DNA of 64,000 nt from Paralithodes platypus (GCA_032716605.1 CM064480.1:46493372-46557371), one strand, 5' to 3'; shown: positions 44,406-56,524, counted from the first letter of the stretch. The notes: generated from the sequence alone by a model not told the origin. Translations and numbers: made by a program.

Positions 44406-45735
44406 ACCAGTTTGACAGCTTTAGAGATGACGCATTTAAATAATCAATTCCCCTGTAATTATCTACTTGTTCTCTAGTTCCCGATACCAGTACAAACAAA
44501 AGCAGATAGGTTTCCAACAACAAATGTGGACCATCGAAAATTACGCACAAAAGCTTTCGTGTGAACCCACTGTATACTACATTATGTGCAGTACGATCGT
44601 CGAGAAACCTTCCTGACTCTTGTATGTATTTCAACATACAATGAAAACGCATTCAAGAGGGGATGAAAGCCTTACGCGATGTTAATATTGTCACATACTG
44701 GGTGTATGCATTCGTGCATGTTGTATTTAGGAAGTCAAATAACTGGAATCTTTTCAGGACCAAATGAAGGGATTGTTCAAGTCTCGTTGAAATCCATGCA
44801 ATAATTATCCAGATATTGTGCAAACAGACATACATAGATACATACATACTGTAGATGCATACATCGATATAGGAAAAGTATTGATTAACAAAGTTAATGA
44901 AGCACGTATAATTCACTCAAGGAATGTAGTCACCTGAAATCATGGTATTTTGTGCAATAGTAGGTTGTAGGAGATAGTGAATATTAACGTATAGGTATTA
45001 CAGCCCCCACCCACTACTGGAGTTATCCAACTTCTAAACAAAATTATCTTTTCATGTTTGTAAACTGTAATAGTCACTAAAACCCTCAATAAACACATAC
45101 TCCCAAAACTCCCAAAACGTCGGATCAGCCAGTGTTAAGCTCAAGATTCAATACTATCAAGGTATGTACAGTCGTGATCATTAATACCCATACATCCATT
45201 TGAACCAGTATCGAACCCAACCGATACAATTGAAGATGCCTCAGAACCTGACTTTAATGGTTAAAACATTGAAATGGCTGTACCCTGATTAAAGCTCAAG
45301 ACAGTACTATAATACACTATTGTGTTCGTCTAGATCGTTTGAAGAAGTATTTTTCATTATCTCTGTCTTTCTGCCTTTATTATTTTTGTATTTTTACATA
45401 CAAGAATCGATAAAGAAAAACCAATGCTCATGAACAACTATCCATTCACCTAATATCGTTTCCCATTCAGCTGGATTTATATTGTTGTAGATTGAACGTT
45501 GGTGGATATGTACTCTGGGGAAGCGAGTTACAAAGATATGTGGTTAGGGGTATTAATAATTTTTGAAAGCACTAAGCGCTGACAATATCCCTCTCACTTC
45601 CCACACAATTCCCATTCTTAACCTCTTGAGGATTATGTCACGTTTTTACATTTTATTCTGGCTATTGCAAGTCAATGTTAATCAGTTTAGGAAGAACTTT
45701 TGGGAGCTATACAGCCAATAGAAATATATTTTACT
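44406..45735. other. 1.3-kb region without recognised features
   Basis: Only short frames of 83-87 codons with no familiar motif. No tandem or inverted repeat that I can support. Confidence 0.4.
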
Positions 45736-48290
45736 CCTTTACTTGTATACGAACTTGCGAGAGAGTTCGTTTTATCAATTTGTTCGAACGCCGACCCGTG
45801 GTAATAACGTTCTTGACATTGTACTTGCAACAAAAGAAGAATTAATAGAGAATTTGAAAGTTGGTGATGAATTCAGTAGCAGCAACCATCGTACGATAAC
45901 TTTCACTTTAAAGTTTACTAGTAACGAACCAAATAGTAGCATCGAAAAAGTCCCTAATTTCAAGAAAGCAAACTTCCATAAACTTAGAGCTATGTTTAAA
46001 GAAACTGACTGGAGCTTCTTAATTAACAATAACGACATAAATACATCTTCGAAGTTATTCGAAACCACTTACCTAAAAGCAGTGCAAGACTGCATACCAT
46101 CGAAAATACGGCGTCCAGGCCATAATAATAAGCCCAAATGGTGGAATAAAGATATTTCAAACTGCCTGCTTGCTAAAAAATTTGCTAATGATAGATTAAA
46201 ATCCTCACAAAATGACGAAGAACGGGTGAAATTTGTAGAGCTACGACGCAAAGCCAAAAAGTTAATTAAGCAAAGTAAAAAGACCTTAGAGTTACATATT
46301 GCGAATCAAAGTAAAACAAACCCGAAAGAATTCTATAGTTATATCAGAAAGAAAAAAGTAGTTACTTCAACTGTTGGACCGTTAGTCGATGAAAATGGAG
46401 AATACACCAAAGACGAAGTACAAATGAGTAATGCCCTCAATACCTTCTTTGCATCAGTTTTTACAACAGAAGACCTCAGTGATATCCCTACACCATCGCC
46501 GATTCAGATTGATAATTCAGATGTTCTAAGCAATATCACCGTTACAGAGAGAGAAGTATTGAATTGTTTAGATAAACTCAAGGTAAATAAAACGCCTGGA
46601 CCTGATACAATCTCGCCTAGAGTTCTAAAGGAAGCTAAGGATGAGCTCTCCAAACCACTGACATTACTATTCAATAAATCCTTGCAGTCTGGAACTATGC
46701 CTGATCAGTGGAAGCTAGCCAACGTAACACCGATATTCAAAAAAGGCAGCAAATCCCTACCCAGTAACTATCGTCCAATTAGCTTAACCTCAGTTGTATG
46801 TAAAATGCTAGAAACGGTCATACGAGACAGACTGGGAAGTGACTTAGAGGAAAATATCATACTTAAAGATACTCAACACGGCTTTCGTAAAAAACGTTCC
46901 TGTTTAACAAACCTCTTAGACTTCTTCCACGATATCCTCAACCTCTACGATGAGAGTAAAGCTGTAGATATTATATACCTTGATTTTCAAAAGGCCTTTG
47001 ACAAAGTTCCCCACAAACGTTTACTGCTAAAACTAAAAGCGCATGGAATACAAGACGGTGTGTTGAAATGGATAGAAAATTGGCTCAGCGACAGAAAGCA
47101 AAGAGTAGTCATAAACGGTAAGGCATCTAAATGGACCAATGTAAGTAGCGGGGTACCCCAGGGATCGGTACTAGGTCCAATTCTCTTTCTAATTTACATC
47201 AACGACATAGATGAGGGTCTCACCTGTACAATCTCAAAAATTGCTGACGATACAAAAATTGCAAATAGCGTACTCTCAAAAGAACAAGTTGACGATATGC
47301 AACACAATCTAGATAAATTGTCATGTTGGGCCCAAATTTGGCAAATGAGTTTCAATGCGGATAAATGTAAAGTACTACATATCGGATACCTAAATGAGAA
47401 AGCAAACTATTCGATGAATGGCACTCAGCTTAAGAATGTAAACAGAGAAACCGATCTGGGAGTAACAATATCGAGTAACCTAAAACCGAGTCAACAATGT
47501 TCAGAAGTTGTTAAGAAGGCAAACAAAATAATTGGCTTTATATGCAGGTCATTTGAGCATAAATCCAAAGAAGTTATCCTAACCCTTTACAATTCCTTAG
47601 TCCGCCCTCTTCTGGAATACTGCGTTCAATCCTGGTGCCCTTATTACCAAAAAGATATAAACAAGCTAGAACGAGTTCAACGTAGAGTTACCAAAATGAT
47701 ACCTAGCCTAAAGAACAAACCATACGAAGAGCGTCTTAGAGAATTAAATCTATTTCCTTTAACCCAGCGCAGATTAAGAGGTGACTTAATTCAAGTGTTC
47801 AAAATCATCAAAGGCATCGACAATATGGACTGTAGTAAGTACTTCACTATCGACCAATCTAATTACACGCGGGGAAACGGTTGCAAAATTATTGGTAAAT
47901 CTTTTAACTCACACGAATCTAAGAATTTCTTCTTCAATCGAGTTGTCAACTTGTGGAATGGGCTTCCCCGAAACGTTATAGACTGCATCACCGTTGATTC
48001 ATTTAAACTCCGCCTAGACAAATATCTCGCATCAAACCCGCGACTGACTGCGTTTGTAAATGAATAACTTTATTTTATCCCCCCCTCAGTTACTAACCCA
48101 TCTGTCCCCTACTAACTTCCTAATCCTGCCACGGACATTAGTTCCAGGGCAGTAATTCCCTTCCCAATGTTCCCTTACCCACTCTAAACCACTGTTTGGA
48201 CACTTGATCCTCAGTGTTTTGGAGGACAAGCAACCTAGAAGGGTCACTAGATCTGTTGTTGCTTGATTTCCTTTGTACTCCTTTGATTCC
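45736..48290 (+). mobile_element. CR1-like non-LTR element, 5'-truncated, long intact ORF
   Basis: Starts within the endonuclease, includes the whole RT, and ends with a 3' untranslated region (48068-48290). A minus-strand copy of that 3' region lies at 52130-52300. Confidence 0.85.
45743..48067 (+). CDS. CR1-like endonuclease C-terminus plus complete reverse transcriptase
   Basis: 774 open codons; the frame enters from a truncated 5' end, so the first codon (TTG) is not a real start. The endonuclease tail has 'VRTPTRGNNVLDIVLAT' and 'FSSSNHRTI' (usual SDH is SNH). RT motifs: 'NKTPGPDTISPRVLKE' (about residue 285), 'PVFKK'-like 'TPIFKKGSK', 'NYRPISLTSV', 'DIIYLDFQKAFDKVPHKRL' (about 415), '[14 protein letters not shown]' (about 470) and the catalytic block 'SKIADDTKIA' (about 500), where IADD replaces the usual FADD or YADD. 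The C-terminal part has 'LVRPLLEYCVQSWCPYYQKD' and 'FFNRVVNLWNGLP'. No stop or frameshift over 2.3 kb, so it is a young copy, but it lacks the first endonuclease motifs. Confidence 0.9.
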   Translation: MYTNLRESSFYQFVRTPTRGNNVLDIVLATKEELIENLKVGDEFSSSNHRTITFTLKFTSNEPNSSIEKVPNFKKANFHKLRAMFKETDWSFLINNNDINTSSKLFETTYLKAVQDCIPSKIRRPGHNNKPKWWNKDISNCLLAKKFANDRLKSSQNDEERVKFVELRRKAKKLIKQSKKTLELHIANQSKTNPKEFYSYIRKKKVVTSTVGPLVDENGEYTKDEVQMSNALNTFFASVFTTEDLSDIPTPSPIQIDNSDVLSNITVTEREVLNCLDKLKVNKTPGPDTISPRVLKEAKDELSKPLTLLFNKSLQSGTMPDQWKLANVTPIFKKGSKSLPSNYRPISLTSVVCKMLETVIRDRLGSDLEENIILKDTQHGFRKKRSCLTNLLDFFHDILNLYDESKAVDIIYLDFQKAFDKVPHKRLLLKLKAHGIQDGVLKWIENWLSDRKQRVVINGKASKWTNVSSGVPQGSVLGPILFLIYINDIDEGLTCTISKIADDTKIANSVLSKEQVDDMQHNLDKLSCWAQIWQMSFNADKCKVLHIGYLNEKANYSMNGTQLKNVNRETDLGVTISSNLKPSQQCSEVVKKANKIIGFICRSFEHKSKEVILTLYNSLVRPLLEYCVQSWCPYYQKDINKLERVQRRVTKMIPSLKNKPYEERLRELNLFPLTQRRLRGDLIQVFKIIKGIDNMDCSKYFTIDQSNYTRGNGCKIIGKSFNSHESKNFFFNRVVNLWNGLPRNVIDCITVDSFKLRLDKYLASNPRLTAFVNE

Positions 48291-48366
48291 TAGAGGTCCT
48301 TCCTAAGTTGCAATAATCGTCTATTGACAAACATAATTAATTGTAAAAGGCGTCCTCAAACACTGA
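48291..48366. repeat. Family C arm fragment
   Basis: 'ggtccttcctaagttg...aatcgtctattga' matches the family C right arm; isolated fragment. Confidence 0.45.
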
Positions 48367-48369
48367 AAA

Positions 48370-48585
48370 AGGAACCTCTTCAGTACCATGACGGTTGTCA
48401 TCCTATTATTCTGGCTATTATTAGGCCATATTAAGAAGCTTACCAAGGTTCTGTGGTAGTCAAAAGGGTACTAGATATAGATTATATCGCATTAATTGCT
48501 AGAGGCCGTTCCTAAGCTGCATACAGTCATTTAGTGTTAGACAGAATAGAGAGGAAAAGAAATTAATTATTCGGGAAGGGTTAGC
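48370..48585. mobile_element. Family C foldback MITE, diverged
   Basis: Left end cctcttcagtaccatgacgg and 'ttctggctattatt'; right arm 'cctaagctgcata' to gggaagggtta. Arms still complementary over about 60 bp; the TTAA ends are eroded. Confidence 0.55.
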
Positions 48586-48780
48586 CTTTTCAATACGATA
48601 ACACAATTTGTATCTTATTATGACTAACTTTAAAGGACTTTAGCAATTTTAGGAATGACTTCTGGAAATTACTGACGTACACACATTCTCAAATGACCTC
48701 ATACTCTCGCAATTCCCTCTTATACTGCAGAAAATTTTCTATTGATAGCCAGAGTAAATTCAAGCGTGATATCATCTTGT

Positions 48781-48895
48781 AAAAAAAAAAGAAAGAAAAA
48801 AAAAAGAAAAAAACAGGTGCATGTACCCTTCAAATAAACTCAATCTGCGAAAAAAAAAACTTGATTCAGAAAAAAAAAAAAAAAAAAAAAATCTC
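48781..48895. repeat. A-rich low-complexity tract
   Basis: Runs of A interrupted by single G; two pure A-runs at about 48850-48890. Could be retroposed poly(A) tails but no element body adjoins. Confidence 0.7.
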
Positions 48896-49999
48896 CGGAT
48901 TGGAGTAACGTGTAGGAAGATAGAGATAGTGGATATGGATGGCACTGGGAGAGAGGACATTTTCTGAATCTGTTTGTAACAGTATAATCCCAGGCCAAGA
49001 TTGCCTACCTGAGAAAAATATATGCTGCGCAGAAAATTCAATCATCTCTAGAATGACATGATAATATACTTATTTGAAATATTAGGTTTTGACTGGGTAA
49101 ATAGTTCACGCTGAGGTAGATAATTGCTTTAGTTTAGTAGCTTTGCCCTACACATCTTTTAGTAACTTCACTGTGAAACCCCAAGTCTTGAAGAGACGTA
49201 AATATGGCCCTACTGAAACTTCGGAAGTGAAGTACTTAGGTGGTGTACTTAGAGCCAGGATGTGGCAGTCATTGTTGCCAGCACTTGGAGAGTTGGAATT
49301 CCCAGGCATGTCGGTGAAGTTGCTGTTTGCATACTGGGGAACACCAATGGCAAATCAGGGTGATTTGTAGGCTGCAAACTAATGATTGCTGACGAAAATT
49401 CAGTTGCGTTTCATGGTTGCAAACCAGGGATTACTGATAGCAGACCAACGTTAGCCGCAGATTGCAAGACAGTTGTGGTTGGCGATGACAGACCAGATGA
49501 TAATAATGCAGAACCAGAACGGTTATTGTTGACAGGTTCCACCTCATAATTATCTGGTAGTGGCAAGAATTGTTGTGTCAGGTACTGTATATAGCTCCTT
49601 GTGACATGGAGACATAGTGTGGGTAGTTAGGCGATACACTTTCAATTTTATGTGGTGTTGAGGGTGGACTTGGGTAACTCGCTCCTGTTGTGTTTATAGT
49701 GGATTAAGGTTGATTTGTTGGCTTTACAATATTGTAAGCACATCGAGTTGAATAAATAATCCAATTACCTATTTTTGTAATTTCATAACATTACACAAAC
49801 GAAATATTTATTAACACTTTTTGTTGCCTAAGAACTGATTGGTTGCATTTATATCAATCAATCAAGAATTTGCATATTGATGCAAGAAAATAATATAAAA
49901 ATTCTAGTTTCTTGAACCAACCTTTAAAATCATCAATAGATATATGAATGAACAAATATGAATTAAAGTATAATAATTGTGTGGGTGTATATTATGAAC
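48896..49999. other. 1.1-kb region without recognised features
   Basis: A 75-codon frame at 49143-49370 has no recognised motif. No repeat structure seen. Confidence 0.35.
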
Positions 50000-50003
50000 G
50001 GCA

Positions 50004-50172
50004 TTAGGCTGTGTGACCATGATTCAGAGCGTTTGGTAGTGAATGGAACTTGTTTAAAATCAGACTATCAATTTTATAATTCAGCGGTGGTCTAGTCAGT
50101 TTGGTATTCGACTGCTGCGTTACAAGCCCAGGTCTAGAAGCCCGGCCTAGTCATACGTCTAAAATGTTAATT
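50004..50172 (+). repeat. tRNA-like SINE unit, copy 1
   Basis: Contains gcggtggtctagtcagtttg (box A-like, near 50084) and ggtctagaagcccggcc (decayed box B, near 50132). Diverged copy at 50898-51045 in the same orientation. Probably the head of a tRNA-derived SINE; the body is not defined. Confidence 0.45.
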
Positions 50173-50897
50173 CATTAGCTTTCTAATTGCATATTAGCAG
50201 GCCATCCATATAAATTGCCCCATGTTGCAAATACCCTTCCGCTAGTACTAGTTACTAGTGTTTGAGTGTGGGTGTATGTGTGAACAGCATTAAGCCTTAT
50301 TCACACACACTACTTTGTCAACACGACCTTAGCTGTCCTTGGGCGACTTTAAAGATTTTGGTGTCAGGACCAAATATGGGAAACCTTCCAGCAACCATGG
50401 TGTTTGATGCCCATGCACCGACTTTGCCTTGACCTTGCAGCTGCTGCTGGGTGGCCTTGGGCCGCCACGAGTGACCGCAGGATGACTGTGTAATGTCATC
50501 AAAGAGTGTTGACCCGTCATTCCCCCAACCTACCCTTGACACACACGTCTATTCCTCGTCCCCCGGCTGGCTGATTCAGGGGCACCCAGTAGGCGTCCCC
50601 ACCCTTTCCCTCATTTGCAAGCCTCTGGCATGACCCCAGCTCCCCATCCGTCCATATGGACCTCCTGCTGTGTTTATTGCACCCAACCCATGCTGTACGG
50701 CCGCCTAGTGACGGTGGTGAACCATTTTGATATTCTTGGACACGTTAAAAAAAGGCGAGGGTTTCCACGCCCTGATGCGTCCTTTCCATGACTCTGTTGA
50801 CCTTGCCCTGGCCTTGCAGGAGTTTGCACCAGACTTTGAAAAACACACAGTAATTTTAAAGTCTGGAAGGGTCGGGATGCCAGTGTGGCAGGCTCTT
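50173..50897. other. Spacer between two SINE-like units
   Basis: GC-richer than its surroundings. Parts of 50370-50460 and 50740-50825 look weakly similar (accttgccttgaccttgcag against accttgccctggccttgcag), so the whole may be an old ~0.9-kb tandem duplication. Short frames here have no known motif. Confidence 0.35.
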
Positions 50898-51045
50898 TAG
50901 GCTGCGTGACAACGAGTCGGAGCGGGTGGTAGTGGATGAAAATTGTTCCAAATGAAACTATCACTTTCATAGCTCTTCACTGGTTGTCGGTTTGCTGTTG
51001 GACTGCTATACTACAGGCCTGGGTTTGAAGTCCGGCCTGGGATTA
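50898..51045 (+). repeat. tRNA-like SINE unit, copy 2
   Basis: Diverged copy of 50004-50172 with a better box B-like ggtttgaagtccggcc near 51025. Followed by an A-rich stretch. Confidence 0.45.
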
Positions 51046-52129
51046 CGTAAAAAATAATAATATATTTAACCTGAAATTTTTTGCCTAAGCTTTCACAGGG
51101 AAATGATTAATACAAACATTTTACGCACTAAGATAATATTAAGCAATAACTGCAAGCTGAAATGCCACACGTTACTAAATATATCATCTTGACTGGTAAA
51201 GGTTGCCCCCAGGTGCGATGAAGTGCGATATCAAAGCTATGCCAAGTGCAGTGGTCTCGAAACGTGGAAGTAAAAAGTATAAATGCCACTTGCTTTTAAT
51301 GTTATTGCCCTTGCGTGCACGGTCTGGAGAGGCTGTAGTGAAGGAGATCGGCCATCCTTTTCTACGGACGTCATTTTGTTGTTGTAATTATTAAACAAAG
51401 GGGTGCTATTTCGTTGTTGATCATGTACAACGTAGATCCAATGATCACAATATACCGTACATCCGGTACTAATAATGCTGAACTTCAAATATGATTATAT
51501 ACAGTCGCTTACATTGAAGCATGGTACAAATCTCATTGAACAATAATTCGGACACATTAATGTAAAATTTGTTTACGTCATTTTAAGTACATGCCCGAGC
51601 CAGTGTTTTCCTTTAACGAATTATCACTGTTTCCAGTTTATCATAGTGTACCAGCTACTTGTGCAGGTGATTGTACGTACTTATCTGTATGTAAAGGAAG
51701 GTTTATAACACCAGTGGCTCTATATGGCCGAAGTTGGCCGATCTCTGTTACCATAGGGTCTCTAGTAGGCCCCCATGAGCTGGTGGGGTTGTGTACTTGG
51801 CTTGATTAGTTGTCGTAACGGAGGTGCTTCGGCGGACGTCTCTCAAACCAGGATATACACACTCATGCGGACCAACAGAAAAACTGAATGGTTACGTAGG
51901 ATATTGGCAAACATATTAGGACCAAAACTCTCTCGTTTCCTTTAATGGAAATCAAAATAATAATATTCAGTGAACTAAGACTTTCAATCAATTATATATT
52001 CCCACCTGATATTCTTCATTGACGAGTATAAGAATATCATGTACAGTCGTGGTCAAGAATACTCGAACACCTACTAATGATAATAATAAGACGGTGAGCA
52101 ATAACTAGTGAATCTTAGTAAATTATCTT
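51046..52129. other. 1.1-kb region without recognised genes
   Basis: A motif gttggccgatctctgttacc with ggtctctagta (about 51733-51770) recurs in variants near 131 (inverted), 61910 (inverted) and 63480, perhaps a dispersed repeat. The 72-codon frame at 51591-51809 is not supported as a gene. Confidence 0.4.
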
Positions 52130-52390
52130 TGTGGTTCAAAGGAGTACAAAGCAAAACAAGCAACAACAGATTTAGTGACCCCTCTAGGCCGCTTGTCCTC
52201 CAAAACACTGAAGATCAAGTGTCCAAACAGTGGTTTAGAGTGGGTAAGGGCAAATTGGAAAGGGAACTACTGCCCTGGAACTAATGCCCGTGGCAGGCAG
52301 TTTAGCAAAACAGTTCGCCAGTGATTCATAATTGTGCCTCCAAAAATTGTCCAGAAATTCCTGTCCTCACCTGTATGTTCTCAGTTTAAG
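52130..52390 (-). mobile_element. CR1-like 3' end fragment (minus strand)
   Basis: 52130-52300 is the reverse complement, about 90% by eye, of the 3' untranslated region at 48130-48290 (gcccgtggcaggcag, ttggaggacaagc-type block). 52310-52390 is shared with 35568-35645 inside the Mutator-like element. Confidence 0.75.
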
Positions 52391-52600
52391 TATTGCTCGC
52401 CAATGTTGAGATATGTGGAGAGGTTGCACTAAGATAGATGGATACATTTCAAAGTTGAGCTATCAAAGTTATCAACAACCATGTAATTAGATATTGATTT
52501 ACTCCCTTACATGTACGAAGATATATTGGATCCCTAGCAATATGGAATACCAGTGTCGTTTAGCTTACTGGTTGAAAACTGTTTTTCTCAATTTTATCCT
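52391..52600. other. Unassigned spacer
   Basis: Nothing recognised. Confidence 0.4.
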
Positions 52601-52629
52601 CTGACGATTGGCTGTTATCTTGTATATCC

Positions 52630-52860
52630 ATATCAGAAACTTGGGCACTGAAAAGTTCGGCACCGAATTTTTTAAACTGAATTTTGGCCACCATGAAGTT
52701 TGGACAGCATGACACTTTGGCACACACGAGATTTGGGCACCATCATACTTCCTCGTGGTGCAACATATTATGATGGTGACCAAACCCGGTGCCCAAGTGT
52801 CATGGTGCTCCAAATTCCCGCTGCCTAAAATGCAAGGTTCACAAAATTAGGTGCCAAACT
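52630..52860. repeat. Degenerate ~20-bp GGCACC repeat
   Basis: Loose units around ttgggcacc, ttggccaccatga, tttggcacacacga. Part of the array is inverted (atggtgcc, tggtgacc). The 82-codon frame across it is a by-product. Confidence 0.45.
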
Positions 52861-52888
52861 TGTTAATGCCGAGTATGCGTGAGTATGT

Positions 52889-52890
52889 GA

Positions 52891-52922
<32 letters not shown>

Positions 52923-52935
52923 AGGCCGGTGATTA

Positions 52936-53024
<89 letters not shown>

Positions 53025-53080
53025 GTGTGTGCGTGTGTGTTTAGGCCGGTGATTATATATATATATATATATATATATAT
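52889..53080. repeat. (TG)n/(TA)n compound microsatellite
   Basis: Two successive blocks, each made of GT repeats, a taggccggtgattat spacer and a long TA tract (about 52949-53022 and 53054-53080). The spacer duplication shows the block itself was duplicated. Confidence 0.9.
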
Positions 53081-53474
53081 TCTGACATACGGAGCCCTGT
53101 ATGTTTAATTTAGAATTAGAATTAAGAGTTGAAGGAGTGCCAAACTACCCAGGCGGCGAAGCAGACCAGCGAGCGAACCAGCGAGTGGGAAACCAGCTCG
53201 TCCACATACCAGCAAACAAGCCTTCACACCTGCGTGCATCATAGGGGACCCTGCAAACTACTTCGATGACCCGACGCTATGACGTATGATCGACGCCAGA
53301 CCCGAGTAGTGGACATTCAAATCAGTCTCATTTGGAGTTGGGAAGGTGAACTTGCAGCTGGAGGAAGACGGGGTGAAGTATTATAATGGGATTGTGACTG
53401 TCAGTCAGATTATATAAGTGTGTGTTAAGTGTGTTCGGTGTAAACACTTACGTTATGTTGGTTAGTGAGATATG
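53081..53474. other. Unassigned spacer
   Basis: No ORF of note. Includes a GC-richer stretch with agcgagcgaaccagcgag near 53168. Confidence 0.35.
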
Positions 53475-53702
53475 TGATTGGGAATTAACGTTAACGCTAC
53501 TATTATGTACTTAACTATTTGATTGGGAATTAACGTTAACGCTACTATTATGTACTTAACTATTTGATTGGGAGTTAATGTTAACGCTACTATTTATGTA
53601 CTTAACTATTTGATTGGGAATTAACGTTAACGCTACTATTTATGTACACAACTATTTGATTGGGAATTAACGTTAACGCTACTATTATGTACTTATCTAT
53701 TT
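53475..53702. repeat. 46-bp tandem repeat, five units
   Basis: Units of gattgggaattaacgttaac plus gctactatt-atgtacttaactattt. Each contains the palindrome ttaacgttaa. Units vary by single bases and by one to four bases in length. Confidence 0.92.
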
Positions 53703-54599
53703 TAGTTGACTGACTTGTGGACTAAAGCAACTCTTTAAGTAATTGGGTTATGATGAAAGTAATACTATTGTTTTATATTAATACTTACGAGTTCTTTCAT
53801 TTTCTTTTAATTAAGCTTACATTGCTTAACGGTGCTTAGTACGGTGATACTATTGTCTCATATTAGTAATATTCGGTTAGACTAACATGGCTGTTTTAAT
53901 GTTACTTCTAGTGATTTCCTAAGCTGAAGAAAATTCGTTTAGCTTCAAAATATTATTTTTGCTTTTCATATTATTTGAATGAGACTTGAATCGAATCTAT
54001 GAAGCGATCCTGTACTTAATTTACTCATAACCAAACCTCAATGTTACGTGGTTAAGAAATACATTTAACTAATTATTAAATATATATCTAACTTTTTATG
54101 TGACTTTGATATTAATCCTGATGATAATAATAATATAATACTATTAACGTAAGACATGAACCAAGAATAATTACATTAAATATAAATAAAAGGACATATA
54201 AGAAAACTAGCTATTCATTTAAAAAAGGGTAAGAGACAGAAATATTCTTACCTCAATATTTATCTTTCAAGACTTTTTATAGAATTAATAGTCCTTCTTT
54301 AGATATAACTTATTCGGTTAATAACCATAGCCTACTAAGCTTCGGTTAAATAATAATTCTTTATAAATACTACATGACTTTAATTAGTTTCAGTATTATT
54401 TCATAATTAAAGAGTATCAGTCAATAAAGGATACCAAGTCCTAAGATCCAAAAGGAAAGGAAGCAACAACAGGAAATAATTGTATTAGATTTTACTTTTG
54501 TTTTGCCTTCAGCTGACTGATACCTTAATATATATCTCTGTGCTATCTAGATTCATCAAGTTAACCACTTGAGGATCAAGATACGTAACAATATATATA
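53703..54599. other. 0.9-kb AT-rich region without features
   Basis: No coding frame or repeat recognised. Confidence 0.4.
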
Positions 54600-54756
54600 C
54601 ATGTGTGTGTGTGTGTGTGTTTGTAGGTCTTTTCCCTATGTTCAGTATATGTGTGTGTTTGTAGGTAGGTGCTTATACATGTGTGTGGGTGGATGTGTGC
54701 ACGTGAAAGGCGAGTCTTAGAACACGATTGTACCAAACATACACATGCGTTCTCCT

Positions 54757-54789
<33 letters not shown>

Positions 54790-54941
54790 ATCTAGGCTGA
54801 CTTAAGGGCAAGGTTACACCAGCACCAAACACACCCACACACACACACACACACACACACAGACAGAGGCGTTATGGATTTATGCATATGAGGAGCACCA
54901 CCTGCCACTGATACTTGTACCTTATCCATTTCAGTATCACC

Positions 54942-54977
<36 letters not shown>
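54600..54977. repeat. Cluster of TG/CA/TA microsatellites
   Basis: GT tracts at about 54602-54622 and 54760-54789, CA tracts at about 54833-54860 and 54941-54953, then a TA tract to 54976. The GT and CA blocks around 54760-54860 face each other and could fold back. Confidence 0.85.
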
Positions 54978-55990
54978 AGATGCTAATACCTCTATGAGTA
55001 TTAGGTAAGCTACACATAGGGGCGCAGCCTGTACACCTTACAGTGAGTGAATGGTCCTTAATTGACTTGGATGGGTAAGACTAGAAAAAAGTATATGAGT
55101 ATGGTATAAAAAGATATATGAACTAAGTCACATTAAGTGTGGCCATATATTTATAGGAGGAAAGAACCTAATTGATTATTGACACATTTACATATACTGA
55201 ATAACAGAAAGTGACGAACAATAATAATGAGAGTAGCACAAGTGAATATATATTATATGTTTAATCCAATAGTTAAGCAGAACTTGTGCAAAACAATATG
55301 ATAGTAAGGCATGGGAAAGGTAGGGAAGCTAACTAAGTATTATGTATAAGTACCATGGTGTTGTACGGAGGCTTCTACGCTAATCAAATATATCCATATA
55401 CATGTCAACGACGTTGTTCACGAGACCAAAATAATAAATAGTTTAGGTCAAGGGGAGCAATGGATAGTGTGTGTTTTGGTTAACTTTGACTTTGAATAAG
55501 GAGGTTCCCTGAAAGCCAGAGACAAGATTTAGAATCTTGCACTACAATTAAATATTCTTTCCGTTGGTCACAGGTATTGATAAGACTGAAGACTCTCGGG
55601 GGTGGTGAGGGAATACCGGGTACTGTACTTTTGCTTCTCATCCACTATAGGTGCAGAGGCATACATATTCTTGCATTTAATTTTCTTCTTTACCGAGAGC
55701 AATCTTGCAGAGCGAGTCGCTTTAGAAGGGTATTTACGTTCTCTCTTCAACAGGTCCTAATGAGGAACACTGTGAGTCTGTATAGTTGGCAACAAGAGAA
55801 CTACCTACGATACCCGGATCCGATAGAAGCGTTTTGTTCGCAGGTTTCATGAAAGACTCGAGACTGAAACGGCGCGAGTGTGATTTTATGGTGCCAGGAT
55901 ACCTAAACACCTGGGCTTGTTTTTGCGAGTTGGTTCCACTCACTAAATACCTCTAGGCCCCTTCAGGATGCCTGAACAGGACTGTACCAG
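54978..55990. other. 1-kb region without recognised genes
   Basis: Overlapping 91- and 69-codon frames on both strands near 55577-55943 have no familiar motif; not called. Confidence 0.35.
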
Positions 55991-56004
55991 GATGCATCAT
56001 AACG

Positions 56005-56155
56005 AGTTTTGTCGATAGGATGCCTCGTCAACTCTCCACAGGCTACCTCATGGAGTGTATTGGTGGTACTATGACAGAATGCCTTGCCATGGATTTTTTT
56101 CTCGACAGGATGCCTCATCGACCCCCTACAGGATACCTTATAGAGTGAGCTTGCC
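56005..56155. repeat. Two diverged ~85-bp tandem units
   Basis: aggatgcctcgtcaac...cacaggctacctcatggagtg (56020-56060) and aggatgcctcatcgac...acaggataccttatagagtg (56107-56147). Confidence 0.6.
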
Positions 56156-56520
56156 ATGGTGAAGGTGAGCTGACGAGTGCTGGTTTGGTTGAGGTATATG
56201 TCCTGTTACTATTCCACGTGAGGGTCTTGGGGTTGCAGGCATGAAGGTTTTCCTGTTCCTTCACCTGTGATCTGATGTGTCCTTTTCGCTCTAGTGAATC
56301 ATGGTGAGAGGAAGTGCAGCAGGACAGGTAAGGCTGGCAGGGAATTCACCGGGGACCTGGAGGACGGAGCAAGTGACGTAATGGCTGGGGAAAGGGTTTG
56401 TGATATCATCTGTCCTATATGAGGATGGGGGCTGTTTCCTTGCTATTGCTGGTGTTAAGATGATGACTACGAGGCGCATTGGGTAATCTTTTCTTGAGGT
56501 TGAATCAGCACAACATATAC
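56156..56520. other. Unassigned spacer
   Basis: Nothing recognised. Confidence 0.4.
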
Positions 56521-56521
56521 A

Positions 56522-56524
<3 letters not shown>

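Noticed and set aside
50318..50970. Minus-strand 63-98-codon frames in a GC-richer segment
   Set aside because: No homologous motif, no splice-site evidence, and overlapping frames; could be exon-like but not supportable from sequence alone.
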